From the NCBI RefSeq assembly GCF_947179165.1, contig NC_077239.1, positions 16,234,001 through 16,298,000 of the forward strand: DNA of 64,000 nt, written 5' to 3'. The position numbers and the translations under genes are program-made. Of the stretch, positions 10,306-21,637 are shown piece by piece. The DNA comes from Solanum dulcamara (lineage: Eukaryota > Streptophyta > Magnoliopsida > Solanales > Solanaceae). How positions within the stretch are numbered: position 1 is the first letter of the stretch; each line of letters opens with the position of its first letter. The notes beneath the pieces are model-generated. The model was given only the letters and a program-made list of their open reading frames with translations. It did not search any database and had not been told where the DNA came from.

Positions 10306-11540
10306 CCTCCTAAACGTATGGCTAGCCAGAGAAACGTTGACAACGCTGAGATGCCCCAATCGGAGGTACGCCCAGCACGGGCTAGAGGATGACCCGCGAG
10401 GTATGCAGAAGCACCCAAGTTCCTACTACTCTGCCTGCACCCACGTCAGAGGTAGAATTCCGAGGGGCGATTGCCATGCTCACTCAATTAATGGCTGCCC
10501 GGAATGGTAACCAGAGTTCGCTGGCTCTCAGCTCTAGTTCCATGGAGCCATCTGCTTCCACTAGAATTAGAGACTTTTTGAGGATGAATCCACCGGCATT
10601 CATGGGTTCTAAGGTCGATGAAGATCCCTAAAACTTTATTGATGAGATGTGGAAGATTCTGAAAGCTATGTATGCTACGGAAATCGAAGGGGTCGAGTTG
10701 GTGTCTTATCAACTCAAAGATGTGGCAAACATTTGGTATAACCAATGGGAATAGGGTAGGGGTGAGGATGCTGAACCTGCTAGATGGGATGAATTTGAGG
10801 GAGCCTTCCTTGACCACTTCTTTCCCCGAGAATTGAGGGAAGCGAAAGTGGAGGATTTGTGAATCTGAAATAAGAAGGCATGACCGTTAAGGAGTATAGC
10901 CTGAAGTTCATCCAGTTGTCCAGGTATACTCCAGAAATGATTCCTGATGTGAGGTCCAAGATGAGGAAGTTCGTCTCCGGATTAGGGAGGCATGTGAAGA
11001 AGGAGTGCAAAGCAGTATTATTGATCTTGGACATGGATATTTCGAGACTAATGGTGTATGCTCAACAGGTGGAGGATGAGAAAAGAAAAGACAGAGAGGA
11101 GCATCTGAGCAAGAAGGAAAAATCAGCGGGCCCTGAGGGTGAACTGAGGCAAAGCAAGGGCAACAGGTCCTTCTTCCAGAAAAGGCCTCCCAATCATGCC
11201 TCATCTACCGCCAGCGCACCTATGCCGCAGAACAAGTATGATCGGTAGGGATAGAGTCATCGGAATTTCAGACCCCAGGGTTCTCAATCCCAGGCCAGTA
11301 TAAGTCAAGGTGCGAGGGGGAGGCCACCATGCAGTAAGTGTGATAGGCTCCACTTGGGAGAATGTAGAGCGGGAAGGGTTGGTTGTTATAAATGCGGCCA
11401 AATAGGCCATTTTCAGAGGGAGTGTCTAACAAGGGGAAATAGAGTCCAGCATTCTGCCACCGCACCGTCGGCTAGAGGTAATCAGAGGTGCACTACTTCA
11501 GGTACCAGCGGAGGTACAAACCGTTTATATGCCATGGGTA
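10303..11540 (+). pseudogene. gag of family B element 2, broken
   Basis: The nucleocapsid-bearing gag of a gypsy element. It starts MPPKRMASQRNVD, meets a frameshift near 10388, and continues as a gag domain (STRIRDFLRMNPPAF, then NFIDEMWKILKAMYATE and ARWDEFEGAFLDHFFPREL). Stops at about 10629 and 10752 and a frame change near 10859 break it. The capsid C-terminal part is open at 10880-11248 (MTVKEYSLKFIQLSRYTPEM). After two close stops the zinc knuckle CYKCGQIGHFQREC is intact at 11384-11425, with all C-C-H-C ligands. The stops at 10629, 10752 and 11249 stand where Gln would be expected, as from CAA or CAG. Confidence 0.85.
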
Positions 11541-13069
11541 GTCGCCAAGATCAAGAGGACTCTCCAAACATCGTGACGGGTATGATTCGAGTCTCTTCTC
11601 TTAATTGCTATGTTTTGATGGATCCGGGTGCCACCCTATCTTTTGTGACTCCATATGTGGCTAGTAAGTTTAATAAAATTCCCGAATGTCTTCTTGAGCC
11701 TTTTAATGTAGCTACTCCTATTGGTGATTCTGTCTTAGCTGAGAGAGTCTATAGAGACTGCATTGTGTCAATTCATCACAGGGATACCTTGGCTGACTTT
11801 GTTGAGTTGGACATGGTTGATTTTGATGCGATCCTTGGCATGGACTGGCTTTATGTCTGCTATGCCTCTATTGATTGTAGAACTCAGATTGTCAAGTTCA
11901 AATTCCCGAACGAAGCTGTCAAAGAGTGGAGGGGCAGTCCTGTTATGCCTAAGGGTAAGTTTATTTCTTACCTTAAGGACAGGAAGCTAATCTCAAGAGG
12001 GTGCATTTATCACCTTGTCTAAGTAAAGGATGACAATATCGAGTCTCCATCCCTGGAGTCGGTTCCGATTGTCAATGAGTTTCCAGATGTCTTTCCTGAA
12101 GATCTGCCTGGAGTCCCTCCTGATAGGGAGATCGATTTCGGGATTGATATTCTTCTTGATACCCAACCTATCTCGATCCCTCCCTATAGAATGGCTCCGA
12201 CTGAGTTGAAGGAGCAGCTGAAAGACTTGTTAGATAAGGGATTCATTAGGCCGAGTGTCTCACCATGGGGTGCTCCAGTCCTATTTGTGTAGAAGAAGGA
12301 TGGGTCCCTTAGAATGTGTATCGACTACAGGCAGCTGAATAAGGTCACTATAAAGAACAAATACCCTCTCCCCAGAATAGATGACTTATTCGATCAACTT
12401 CAGGGTGCCACTTGTTTCTCAAAGATAGACTTGAGATCCGGCTACCACCAGTTGAAGGTGAGAGAATGTGATATTCCGAAAACTGCTTTCCGGACTCGTT
12501 ATGGCCACTTCGAATTTTTGGTCATGTCTTTTGGGTTGACTAATGCCCCCGCAGCTTTCATGGATCTCATGAACCGAGTATTCAAACCATATCTTGATTT
12601 GTTTGTGATTGTATTTATAGATGATATTCTGGTTTACTCCAAGAATGAGGAGGAGCATGCCCATCATCTCCAAGTCATCTTGCAAACCTTGAGAGACTAG
12701 GTATTATATGAAAAGTTCTCCAAATGTGAATTTTGGCTTACATCAGTCGCCTTCCTAGGCCATATTATATCTAGAGATGGTATTCAGGTTGATGCTCAGA
12801 AAATTGAGGCAGTGAAGAGTTGGCCCAGACCCACATCCCCGACGGAGATAAGAAGCTTCTTAGGTTTGGCCGGCTATTATCGAAGGTTTGTAGAGGGATT
12901 CTCATCCATATCATCACCATTGACTAAGCTGACTTAAAAGAAGGATAAGTTCCAATAGTCCGATGCTTGTAAGGAGAGTTTTCAGGAATTGAAGATCAAG
13001 CTAACTACTGCTCCGGTTCTAACCTTGCCCGATGGTACAGAGGGTTTTGTGATCTATTGTGATGCATCC
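11541..13069 (+). pseudogene. Protease, RT and first half of RNase H, element 2
   Basis: Continues the frame of the zinc knuckle. The protease active site is YVLMDPGATLSFVTPY, Asp at about 11621, with DPG as in the other elements here. RT covers about 12090-12700: [45 protein letters not shown] and an intact FIDDIL catalytic box near 12615. In-frame stops are at 12020, about 12290, about 12698, about 12936 and about 12957. RNase H begins with EGFVIYCDAS, where the family D solo LTR interrupts it after the codon for Ser. RNase H resumes at 16043 in the same sense. Confidence 0.88.
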
Positions 13070-16037
13070 TGTCACGACCCAACCCCGTAGGCCGCGACTG
13101 GGGTCTGACCTGGACCCTCTTATGCGTATTTATCAACTACACTTAAGTTGAACCGTGTGTGATGTGATACTATATACAAAAATCCTAATAGTTTAAAACT
13201 TTTTCATGTACATGTAGCCTCTTTCATTTTTATCATATCATGAAAGGGCACGGGAGCCGACAAGGCTGCTATAACAAAAACATTCACAATATATTAAATA
13301 GGCAACATCGAAACTAACTCACAAACGACCCACATATACATATGTCTACAGACCTCTAAGAATAGGAACAACAACATTTGGCGGGACATGACCCCCGCCG
13401 TACCCCTGAATGTACAAATATATACATTAAGTGACCAGCATCAAAATTTAGGCTCCAGAATAGTGAAGCACTTCCGACACAGCTGAGAGGAACTCCTATG
13501 CTGATGGATCTCCAGAATAAACATCTATACCTGTGGGTATGAAACGCAGCCCCCCCAAGAAAAAGGGGGGTCAGTACGATATATGTACTAAGTATGTAAA
13601 GCATAACACATCGTAACTGAGATCATAACTGAAATAGGGATGCAGGGGATAAGTATAACAATTAACAAATTACTGTACCTGCACCTTAGGACACGTGATC
13701 CTATACACCATCATATACTGTGCCCGGCCCTCTAGTGAACTCGGTGTCATCATCATTACTTCATAATCACATATCATCGTATCATAATGCATTTCATTTC
13801 ATCATATCATCGTATACGGTATCATACCATCGTATACGGTATCATCTTATCATGTATATTATCGTATTATACCCGGTTCACTGCGGGGCTCAGGGTCACA
13901 ATGTATTGCTTTAATCTCATATGCATGCCTACATTAAGTATCCGAACCTTTAGTGAGGGACTCGGTGAATGGAGTGGTGTACGTCTATAGCGTACCATCA
14001 TAATATACATATGTACTCGGCCCTCTAAGGAGGGACTCAGTGTTCCTTCCTTATTTCACCACATATACTATCATATTACAGCCGGCCCGAGACTCGGTGA
14101 ATAATCGTATCGTCATAACATATAACATATAGCACACCTCACGTACGGCATCGTCTCTTCGTGCGTGGAACTATACATATCCGGCCCGGGACGCAGTGAA
14201 AGAAGCAGTAACACTGTGCACGATAACATATCCCGGCCCATCGTGGGACTCGAGGAAGGATGGGTTACAGTATGCACAAGTAGAGTAGTGAGAAACCATA
14301 TGCAACTTAGTCATTATCTAAGACTCGATGAAACAGTCAAGTGAACCGTCACCTGAAGACTGGGGGAGTAATTATCCGAGGTATCCCTTTAGATGTCATT
14401 AGGGCTTATATCAGTTGGGGCTTCAGGGATCATATACATGCATCAAAATAATGCCACATAATTCATGCAATCAGAAATATAGTCTATGCAATCAGAAACA
14501 CAATTTATCTAGTCAAAGACTCAACTCATGCAATCAACGGCATTTATCATTTCAGAGCCTCTAAAAAGAGGAGATAGTACCTCTACTTACTATTCATTAT
14601 ATAGCAGGCTCGAGAATAGTAGTTTGACTACCCACGAGTATTCATAACATTCATTCCTTCGCTCGCCTTCTCGACTAGTTTCTTAACTAGTTAGGATGTT
14701 AACGAAAATCGGACAGCACCTCCCCTATAATGTGCCCTATCCGAATTCTCAACCATGTACTTAGCACCTGCAGCCAACCAACAATGCAACCAGCAGCCCA
14801 TACATATACATATTACGACAAAATTACTCAATATAAAGCCCCAACAATTCACTCGAAACTAAGATACCAAAACTAGAGTTTTTAATCTTTCTTTCGCGAA
14901 TTCTTTAATTGCAAAATCGGAGGGTCATGTAGATACAACCAGCAGCTCCCCCAGATAATTTATAGAACTTTTAGACCCTGCAACACGCCACAACATAACC
15001 AGCAGTAGCCCCTACGCATACAACACCTTATTTCGACAACGACTTAACTATAGCGATTCCAAATTCGTTTATTCCGAACGCTGAACTTTTTCAAACCTTT
15101 TCCCCAACTTCCAGCAGCCCCTAAGGTGTGTAATACACCCTAATCTAACGTCATAAACTTCAAATTAGAGGGGAAGAACTTACCTTTCCCGAAATTGGCT
15201 AGAACTCGCAAACATCGCGCCTCGGAACTTTTTTTCAGCGTGCTGTAATGTCGTGGCAGCTTGCTGTCCGTTTTTTGCTGCACCAAACTCTAATTTTATA
15301 CTACTAATACTTCCATATCATCGTGGTATACGCTATATAATTAATTTACGGAACGAAATCGGGACTTACCTTATTTTTCTCCCAAGCCGTCGCAATTTTC
15401 TCCTTAGCTTTAGGGTTTTTTTTTTGTTCACGTTGCTGCTGGAAATATTGGTGAACAAGCTGAAGTTTGAGATATATATCATTTATATGGGTGGTCCCAA
15501 GGGGTGACATGTGTCATCCCCTAAGGATGACACATGTCAAGCCGTGATTGGCCACCGTGTCATGCTGCCAATTAGAGGCTACCATGTGGCAGCGGGGTCC
15601 ACCTCCCCCAAGCAGCTGCATCACCTACTTGACCCTAAGTAGGTGCATCACCTGCTTGCTTGAGGTGCTGCCACGTGTCTCTCCTCCATTGGCTGCCACG
15701 CGTCGTCTTTTTCCCTTCCTCGCGGGTTCGTAATCTCGTCTTACTTTAAGAGCTCATGTAATCCGCACTACGTAAGCTTGGTATATCCTTAAGCAACTTA
15801 AGTGTATAAGACTCTTAACTTAGTGTCTTACGTAGGTAAATCGAGTCCTATGACTCATTTCTTAGCCTCCAACTCTTTCCGGATTCTTATGACTCTATCT
15901 CCAACCTCCCTTCTTGCGAGGTATCACAATCTTCTTTCTTTAGAGTTGTTTGATAGTATCGTAGCTTATCCGGCTCACATGATAGTGTCTAAGGAACTTA
16001 AGAAGATGTTCCGAGCTCAAGAGTGCGGGGTGTAACA
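13070..16037 (-). mobile_element. Solo LTR of family D inserted in RNase H
   Basis: A 2968-bp insertion starting TGTCACGACCC and ending GGGTGTAACA on the plus strand, so on the minus strand it runs TGTTACACCC to GGGTCGTGACA. It is flanked by a perfect 5-bp duplication catcc (13065-13069 and 16038-16042). No primer-binding site, polypurine tract or coding sequence was found in it, and the termini are those of one LTR, so it is a solo LTR left by LTR-LTR recombination. Removing it restores the RNase H phrase [13 protein letters not shown]. Its open frames (for example 15253-15507 and 15802-16035) match no known protein. Its relative is at 51909-54694. Confidence 0.93.
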
Positions 16038-17973
16038 CATCCAGAATTAGTTTGGATTGTGTGTTGATGCAAAGGGGGAAGGTGATAGCCTATGCTTCGA
16101 TACAACTTAAGGTTCATGAGAGGAATTACCCAAATCATGACCTTGAGCTAGCAGCTGTGGTGTTTGCGCTAAAAATTTAGCGCCACTACTTGTATGGAGT
16201 GCATGTTGATGTATTCACCGATCATAAGAGTCTGCAATATGTCTTCAGCCAGAAGGAACTCAACCTGAGGCAAAGAAGATGGCTTGAGCTACTCAAGGAC
16301 TATGACATGAGCATCCTCTACCATCCAAGTAAAGCTAATGTTGTTGCTGATGCTCTTAGCAGGTTGTCCATGGGTAGCACTACCCATGTGGAAAAGGAAA
16401 GGAGGGAATTGGCAAAGGAGGTACATCGATTAGCTCGATTGGGAGTTCAACTCAAAGAGAACAATGAAGGTGGATTAAACATTCAAGATGGGGCCACGTC
16501 CTCACTTGTAGCAGAGGTAAAGGAGAAACAAGATCAGGATCCCATCCTCCTCCGGCTAAAGGAAGTTGTTCATAAACAAGAGGTGATGGTTTTCACCAAA
16601 GGGGGAGATGGTGTGTTGAGGTACCGAAGTAGATTGTGTGTACCCGATGTTGATGATGTTCAAAAGAGGATTATGGCCAAAACGCATATTTCCAGATACT
16701 CTATTCATCTAGGCTCCACAAAAATGTATCATGATTTGAGGGAAATCTATTGGTGGAGTGGGATGAAGAGGGATATTGCGGAATTTGTTTCCAAGTGCCC
16801 GAATTGTCAACAGGTGAAGGTTGAGCACCAAAAGCCATGTGGTTTAGCTCAAAACATAGAAATTCTGGAATGGAAGTGGGAAACGATCAACATGGACTTT
16901 ATTACAGGTCTACCAAGGTCTCGAAAGCAACACGATTCCATTTGGATGATTGTGGATAGAATGACGAAATCAGCTCACTTCTTGGCGGTTAAGACTGCTG
17001 ACACCGCAGAAGATTATGTGAAATTATACATCCAGGAGATCGTCAGATTGCATGGGGTTCCCTTGTCTATTATCTCAGACAGAGGAGCTCAATTCACTTC
17101 CCAATTTTGGAGATCTTTTCAGAAGGGGTTAGGTTCGAAGGTGAACTTGAGTACATCCTTCCATCCTCAAACAGATGGCCAGGCAGAGTGCACCATCCAG
17201 ACATTGGAAGATATGTTGAGGGCCTGTGTACTTGACTTTAAGGGAAGTTGGGATGACCACTTACCTCTCATAGAGTTTGCATATAATAATAGTTATCATG
17301 CAAGCAATCAAATAGCTCCTTATGAAGCTTTATTTGGGAGGAGGTGTAGATCTCCCATTGGGTGGTTTGAAGTTGGTGAAGCCTAGTTGATTGGGCCTGA
17401 CCTTGTTCACCAAGCCATGGAGAAGGTGAGAGTTATCCAAGATAGGCTAAAGACAGCCCAAAGCCGCCAAAATCTTACACCAATGTGAGAAGGAGAGACT
17501 TGGAGTTTGAGGTGGGAGATTGGGTGTACTTGAAAGTATCACCCATGAAGGGTGTCATAAGGTTTGGAAGGAAAGAAAAGCTCAGTCCTCGATATATTGG
17601 TCCTTACCATATTTTGAGGCGGATTGGGAGTATTGCTTATGAGTTGGAGTTACCCACGGAGTTAGTTTTTATTCATCCGGTGTTCCACGTTTCGATGTTG
17701 AAAAAGTGCTTGGGCGATCCCTTGTTGGTAGTTCCTATTGATAGCGTTGGAATTAAGGATAGCTTATCCTATAAAGAAGTTCTGGTCCAAATTTTTGATT
17801 GCCAAATTTGCAAATTGAGGAACAAAGAGGTTGCCTCAGTCAAGGTCCTGTGGAGGAATAAATTTATTGAGGAAGCCACATGGGAAGCGGAGGAAGCCAT
17901 GAGATCTAAATATCCCCATCTATTCATACCTACCGAGGAGAATGTTGAAGGTAACGACATTTCCTTGACTTGA
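16038..17973 (+). pseudogene. RNase H, integrase and chromodomain-like tail, element 2
   Basis: RNase H resumes after the solo LTR, with one stop at a Trp position (FALKI*RHYLYGV), and shows [11 protein letters not shown] and the tail [10 protein letters not shown]. From 16190 to 17386 the frame is open. The integrase zinc region has His pairs near HISRYSIH and CPNCQQ. The DDE core shows [16 protein letters not shown] and QAECTIQ, with 35 residues between the second Asp and the Glu. A stop and a frameshift lie at 17387-17485. The last part, open at 17485-17973, holds the GDWVYLKVSPMKGV SH3-like fold and a chromodomain-like end (VLWRNKFIEEATWEAEEAM). This is the only integrase core in the window with all three catalytic residues in one open frame. 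Confidence 0.9.
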
Positions 17974-18117
17974 ATTTATTAGTGCATTTTGAGTTTTGAT
18001 TGATAATTGTTTGAAAATTTGATTGATTGAATGACTGAATGTTGATTGTGATCTGTACCCTGAGTCCATTCCTGGCCACTCGTCATTAGAGGACGAATGA
18101 TTCCATAGGGGAGATAA
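17974..18117 (+). other. 3' untranslated end and polypurine tract of element 2
   Basis: A short non-coding stretch after the pol stop ends in AGGGGAGATAA directly before the 3' LTR at 18118. This purine run is the plus-strand primer. The phrase GAGGACGAATGATTCC just before it is typical of the end of these elements. Confidence 0.75.
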
Positions 18118-20593
18118 TGTAACACCCCTCAAAATATTTCCCTAGAATTCAAACTTTTTTTGTATACGGGTAGGGTCTAACTCGAGTATTGACGAGCATA
18201 TGCATGAGTTGAGATGAGTCTTTGAGAATTTGAGCAGCATTAGAGGTGAGGTGGGGTCATGAAAGACCCCAAGAATCAAATTAAATCCAAAAGATTCGTC
18301 GTGGCTAAGTTTGGGTAGGAGTTCGCATAAAGGGTCGACTTCTAACGACCCTATCTTTTGAAAGACGATAATCTCAGTGGCCTACGACCCATCAAATTAA
18401 AGGTCGTTGAGTCTTCTTTCCAACGCCACCAAGAATGTAACTTTTGGAGTTCGGAGTCGAAAGGTATGGCGATCCTAAGATGAGCGAGCACAACAGAGAT
18501 TTTCAGGCCTGGTGTTCAACTACTAGAAATCTGGGCTTGGCGCCGTAGTGGCGCGATGCGCCACTATCGCGCCAGGAACATGCCTCAGTAGTTTGGCCCC
18601 TGGCGTGATGCACCACTAAAAGTTGTGCAGGGTTTTTCAGGACAAATTCCCAGAACTCAGAACAATGGCCTTGGCGCTGTAAGGGCGCGATGCACCACTA
18701 TCGTGCCAGAAATATGCCTCAGTAGTTTAGTCTCTGGCGCGGCGCGCCACTACGAGGTGTGCAGGTTTTAGGTGTATTCAGCCTGGCGCTGCAATGGCGC
18801 GACGTGCCACTATCGCGCCAGGTGCATTTTTAGCCTATTTTCAGAACTTTTGAGGAGGGGCAATTTGGGAACGTACCCAAATTATATATGTATTGCCTTT
18901 GGTCTTTTGGGAACACATTTTCTCAGCCTCACTCTCTCTCTAAAAAGCCCTAGGAGCTTCTCTCTCTCTCTCTTCTTCTTCTTCCCCATTTCTAATAAGA
19001 AGAGTTCCAAGAGCTTCAAGATTTGAGTTCTCCATTGAAAACCCAACATTAAGGTTTTCTTCAAGTCTTCACTAAGGTATGTAAGGCTATTCAAAACATG
19101 GGTTGAGTCCACCCATGTGCCCTACTCTTGCCTTGAGGTTAGATGTTCATGAAAATAGAGTTTCTTGGTATGGTTTATGTTTGTATGAACTTTGTCTCTT
19201 ATTTATTTGATGCTATATGTATTGATGTTGTTGAGCTAAGAAGTCCCTAAAATCCTTCATGTTAGTATGAGCTGATGGAGATGACTTGTTGTTACGTCTT
19301 GTTGATCTCTTTAGCCATGTGATTATGTTGTTTAAGTCAATTTCCTTAAACGTGCTATTCTACTTGAATTGTTGAGTTGAAGTCATAGAGTTGTGTTGAA
19401 TCTTGAGGAGATGTCATAAATGTTTATATAAATGAGGCTTGATTGAGTTGATATGAGGATGGAATTGACGAGTGGACAAGGTCCTAAATGAGACTTGCCA
19501 TTATGACTTAATTGAGTTGAAATGAGAACCGAGTTGATGAGGTGGCAATATACCACGTGAAACTAGCCATGAAGGCTTGTTTGAGATGATTAAAGGAGTT
19601 TTATGAGCATGGAGTCATGGAAGGAGTATCAAGCACTGAGGCGGGTGAGAGTACAGTCCATATTCAAACCCCAGAAACCACGCCGCCAACATAGGTAGGG
19701 ATGGAACCGTTAAAGTCGGATGCTTCCCTTGGGATTGAAATGTTTAAGTCGGATGTTTCCTATTTTATTGTCCTGAAATGATAGGACTTGACTAATCAAT
19801 GGTATCCATGATTAGGGAGGCGTTCATGCCCTGGCAAGGTATGAATGGACGTGGCAACAACGTCTGATTGTTGTACTATCACCGGCTCATAGGTGATGGT
19901 TGTCGGTTAAGAGAAACTCCCATTTAGGTCTTGATAGTGCTCTGAGTCAGTTGAGTTGAGTGGTTTATGAGTTAGTCCCGTCTAAACTATTCTTGTTAGA
20001 CTTAGGATATTTTAGTGAGTTGTCCTATATTTATATATATATGTATGAGTTGAGGTGCTGAGTTGATGTTGATGTCTTCTTGATGTTTGTTTCATCCGAC
20101 TATTTTGCATACTCGTACATTCCATGTTCTGACGCCATTTGGCCTGCATCGTTTCATGATGCAGAGACAGGTACTAGAGATCATCAACTAGCGCTCTGTT
20201 GAAGATCGACATACACTTCCAACTAGTTGGTGAGTCCTCCTAGTTCCCGGAGGATATTGAGCCTTGTTGTACAGTTTTGTTGTCATTTCTTTTATTTTGA
20301 GTGTTGGTAGACATGGACTTGTCATCGGCACCTTCTAGACTTTGATAGAGGCTTCACAAACTAGAGTGTAGGAAGGTTGGACTGTTATTTTTAGGAGTCC
20401 TATTTTACTTGTTTTGTTGGAGTTGAATATGTTTGGCCTTCGTCCCTACAATGTGAATAGTATGCTATGATTGACCCCTCCTTTGAGTGAGTGTGATTGA
20501 ATGATGAGGTGACTGAATCAGGTGGTTCACTTGAAGGTTAAAAATGGCTTTCAAGTGCCGGTCACGTCTAGGGTACCCTCTCGGGGCGTGACA
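18118..20593 (+). mobile_element. 3' LTR of family B element 2
   Basis: 2476 bp, beginning TGTAACACCCCTC and ending TCGGGGCGTGACA. It is collinear with 7597-10086 and differs by scattered substitutions, more in the first 200 bases, and by a shorter TA run. It keeps the palindrome array (about 18537-18825), the TATA-like box (18881-18890) and the donor-like AAGGTATGT (intron start 19077). The target duplicate ataaa follows at 20594-20598. Confidence 0.92.
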
Positions 20594-20797
20594 ATAAATT
20601 TTCTCCATCTTCTTCACATAATCTTCAACGAGTTGCATCTCCATCTTTATAATCTCCTCTACAAAATCTATGCCTCGACACAGAGAACTTCTCTGAAAAA
20701 TTTCTCCAACGAAAATCTTCATCACTATCAAAAAGTTGCAGTTAGAACTGAACCTGCCAAGATGAACACCCATTTTTAACCTCGCTCTGATACCACT
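20594..20797 (-). other. 5' leader and primer-binding site belonging to copia LTR cB
   Basis: Read on the minus strand, LTR cB (20798-21550) is followed by TGGTATCAGAGCGAGG (20795-20780), an initiator-methionine tRNA primer-binding site, and then about 180 bases of leader with a short open frame starting at MGVHLGRFSSN. Through the gypsy 2 insertion point this leader continues into the polypurine tract and LTR cA at 7592-7092. A PBS here means LTR cB acts as a 5' LTR toward the left, which an ordinary single element would not show. Confidence 0.7.
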
Positions 20798-21550
20798 TGT
20801 TATGACGGAAGGACGTAAACCCAAAAACAGAGAAAATAAATAACACCAAATTTAATGTGGAAAAACCTTTCAAATCGAAAGTAACAACCACGGGATCTTC
20901 AAAATCCAAATTTCTCCACTATAACAATAAGAGGGTTACAAATATTCTCCTAAATGGCTACACAACAATTGTCAAGTAAGGAGAAGCAATAGCTATATCA
21001 ACAAAAGTAATAGGAAGAAAATCACCCAAAATAGAGCTACTGTTCGGGACCACAAATGAGATGTTTCTGACCTCCAAATCCTATCTCCACCGTTCAAATC
21101 AAACACTAAGATGTTAGGAACACTCAGTAAAAAGTTCAGCCCGATCCAACGATTAATGAATCAGCAAACGTAATTTAAAGGTTGCTGATCGGAGAAGCAA
21201 AACTCTTGCGGAAAACACTCTTTTCTTCTCTCTTCTCTTTTGTTGAAAGCTCTCTCAAAAACCTCTCTTATGTGCCTAATGTCTCTCAAAGACACTACCA
21301 ATGATCAATTCCATAATTCTCTCAAATCATCCTATTTATAGAGTGGTACTTTTTCCTAAAGCCAAAACCAACTCCAATTAGGATTATAATTCCAATTCTT
21401 TTCCAAATAGAATTGGAAACCAAATTAGGAGAATTATTCCAATCTTTTTCCAAATAGAATTGGAAACCAAATTAGGAGAATTATTCAAATCCTTTTACAA
21501 ATAGGATTAGGCCATGGGCCTTTGTCTAGAACATGGGTCATAGCCCAACA
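20798..21550 (-). mobile_element. Copia-type LTR cB
   Basis: 753 bp, beginning TGTTATGACGGAAGG and ending ATAGCCCAACA on the plus strand. It has no close match to LTR cA but a parallel layout (an atttaatgtgg-like phrase in the first fifth, tatttatagag near the end). On its right is a polypurine tract (minus strand CTGGAGGGGGAGTT), and on its left a primer-binding site. It therefore sits as a shared LTR between two internal regions. Confidence 0.75.
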
Positions 21551-21637
21551 AACTCCCCCTCCAGCCAAGGGGCCAAATGGGCTTCAAGTGGAGGAACTCT
21601 TGACAGGCTTCATGCATGCCGCTATTCTACAAAACTC
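21551..21637 (-). other. Polypurine tract and tail after RNase H of copia
   Basis: CTGGAGGGGGAGTT on the minus strand (21564-21551) directly precedes LTR cB. The tail between it and the RNase H stop is a short non-coding stretch. Its continuity with the RNase H end shows that the 3' part of this copia pol came with LTR cB. Confidence 0.65.

Larger units (their letters stand above)
7597..20593 (+). mobile_element. Family B Ty3/gypsy element 2, both LTRs present
   Basis: The best-preserved gypsy element of the window: 5' LTR 7597-10086, primer-binding site, gag-pol in one original frame, polypurine tract, and 3' LTR 18118-20593. A perfect 5-bp duplication (ataaa) flanks it, so the insertion into copia is certain. 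A solo LTR of family D (13070-16037) interrupts RNase H. The coding region has about ten stops and a few frameshifts but remains easy to read, so it is younger than elements 1 and 3. The domain order and C-terminal chromodomain-like segment fit a Tekay/Del-type chromovirus. Confidence 0.92.

Noticed and set aside
15253..16035. Open frames of 84, 61 and 77 residues inside the family D solo LTR.
   Set aside because: No similarity to known proteins, and the family D relative at 51909-54694 does not keep them.
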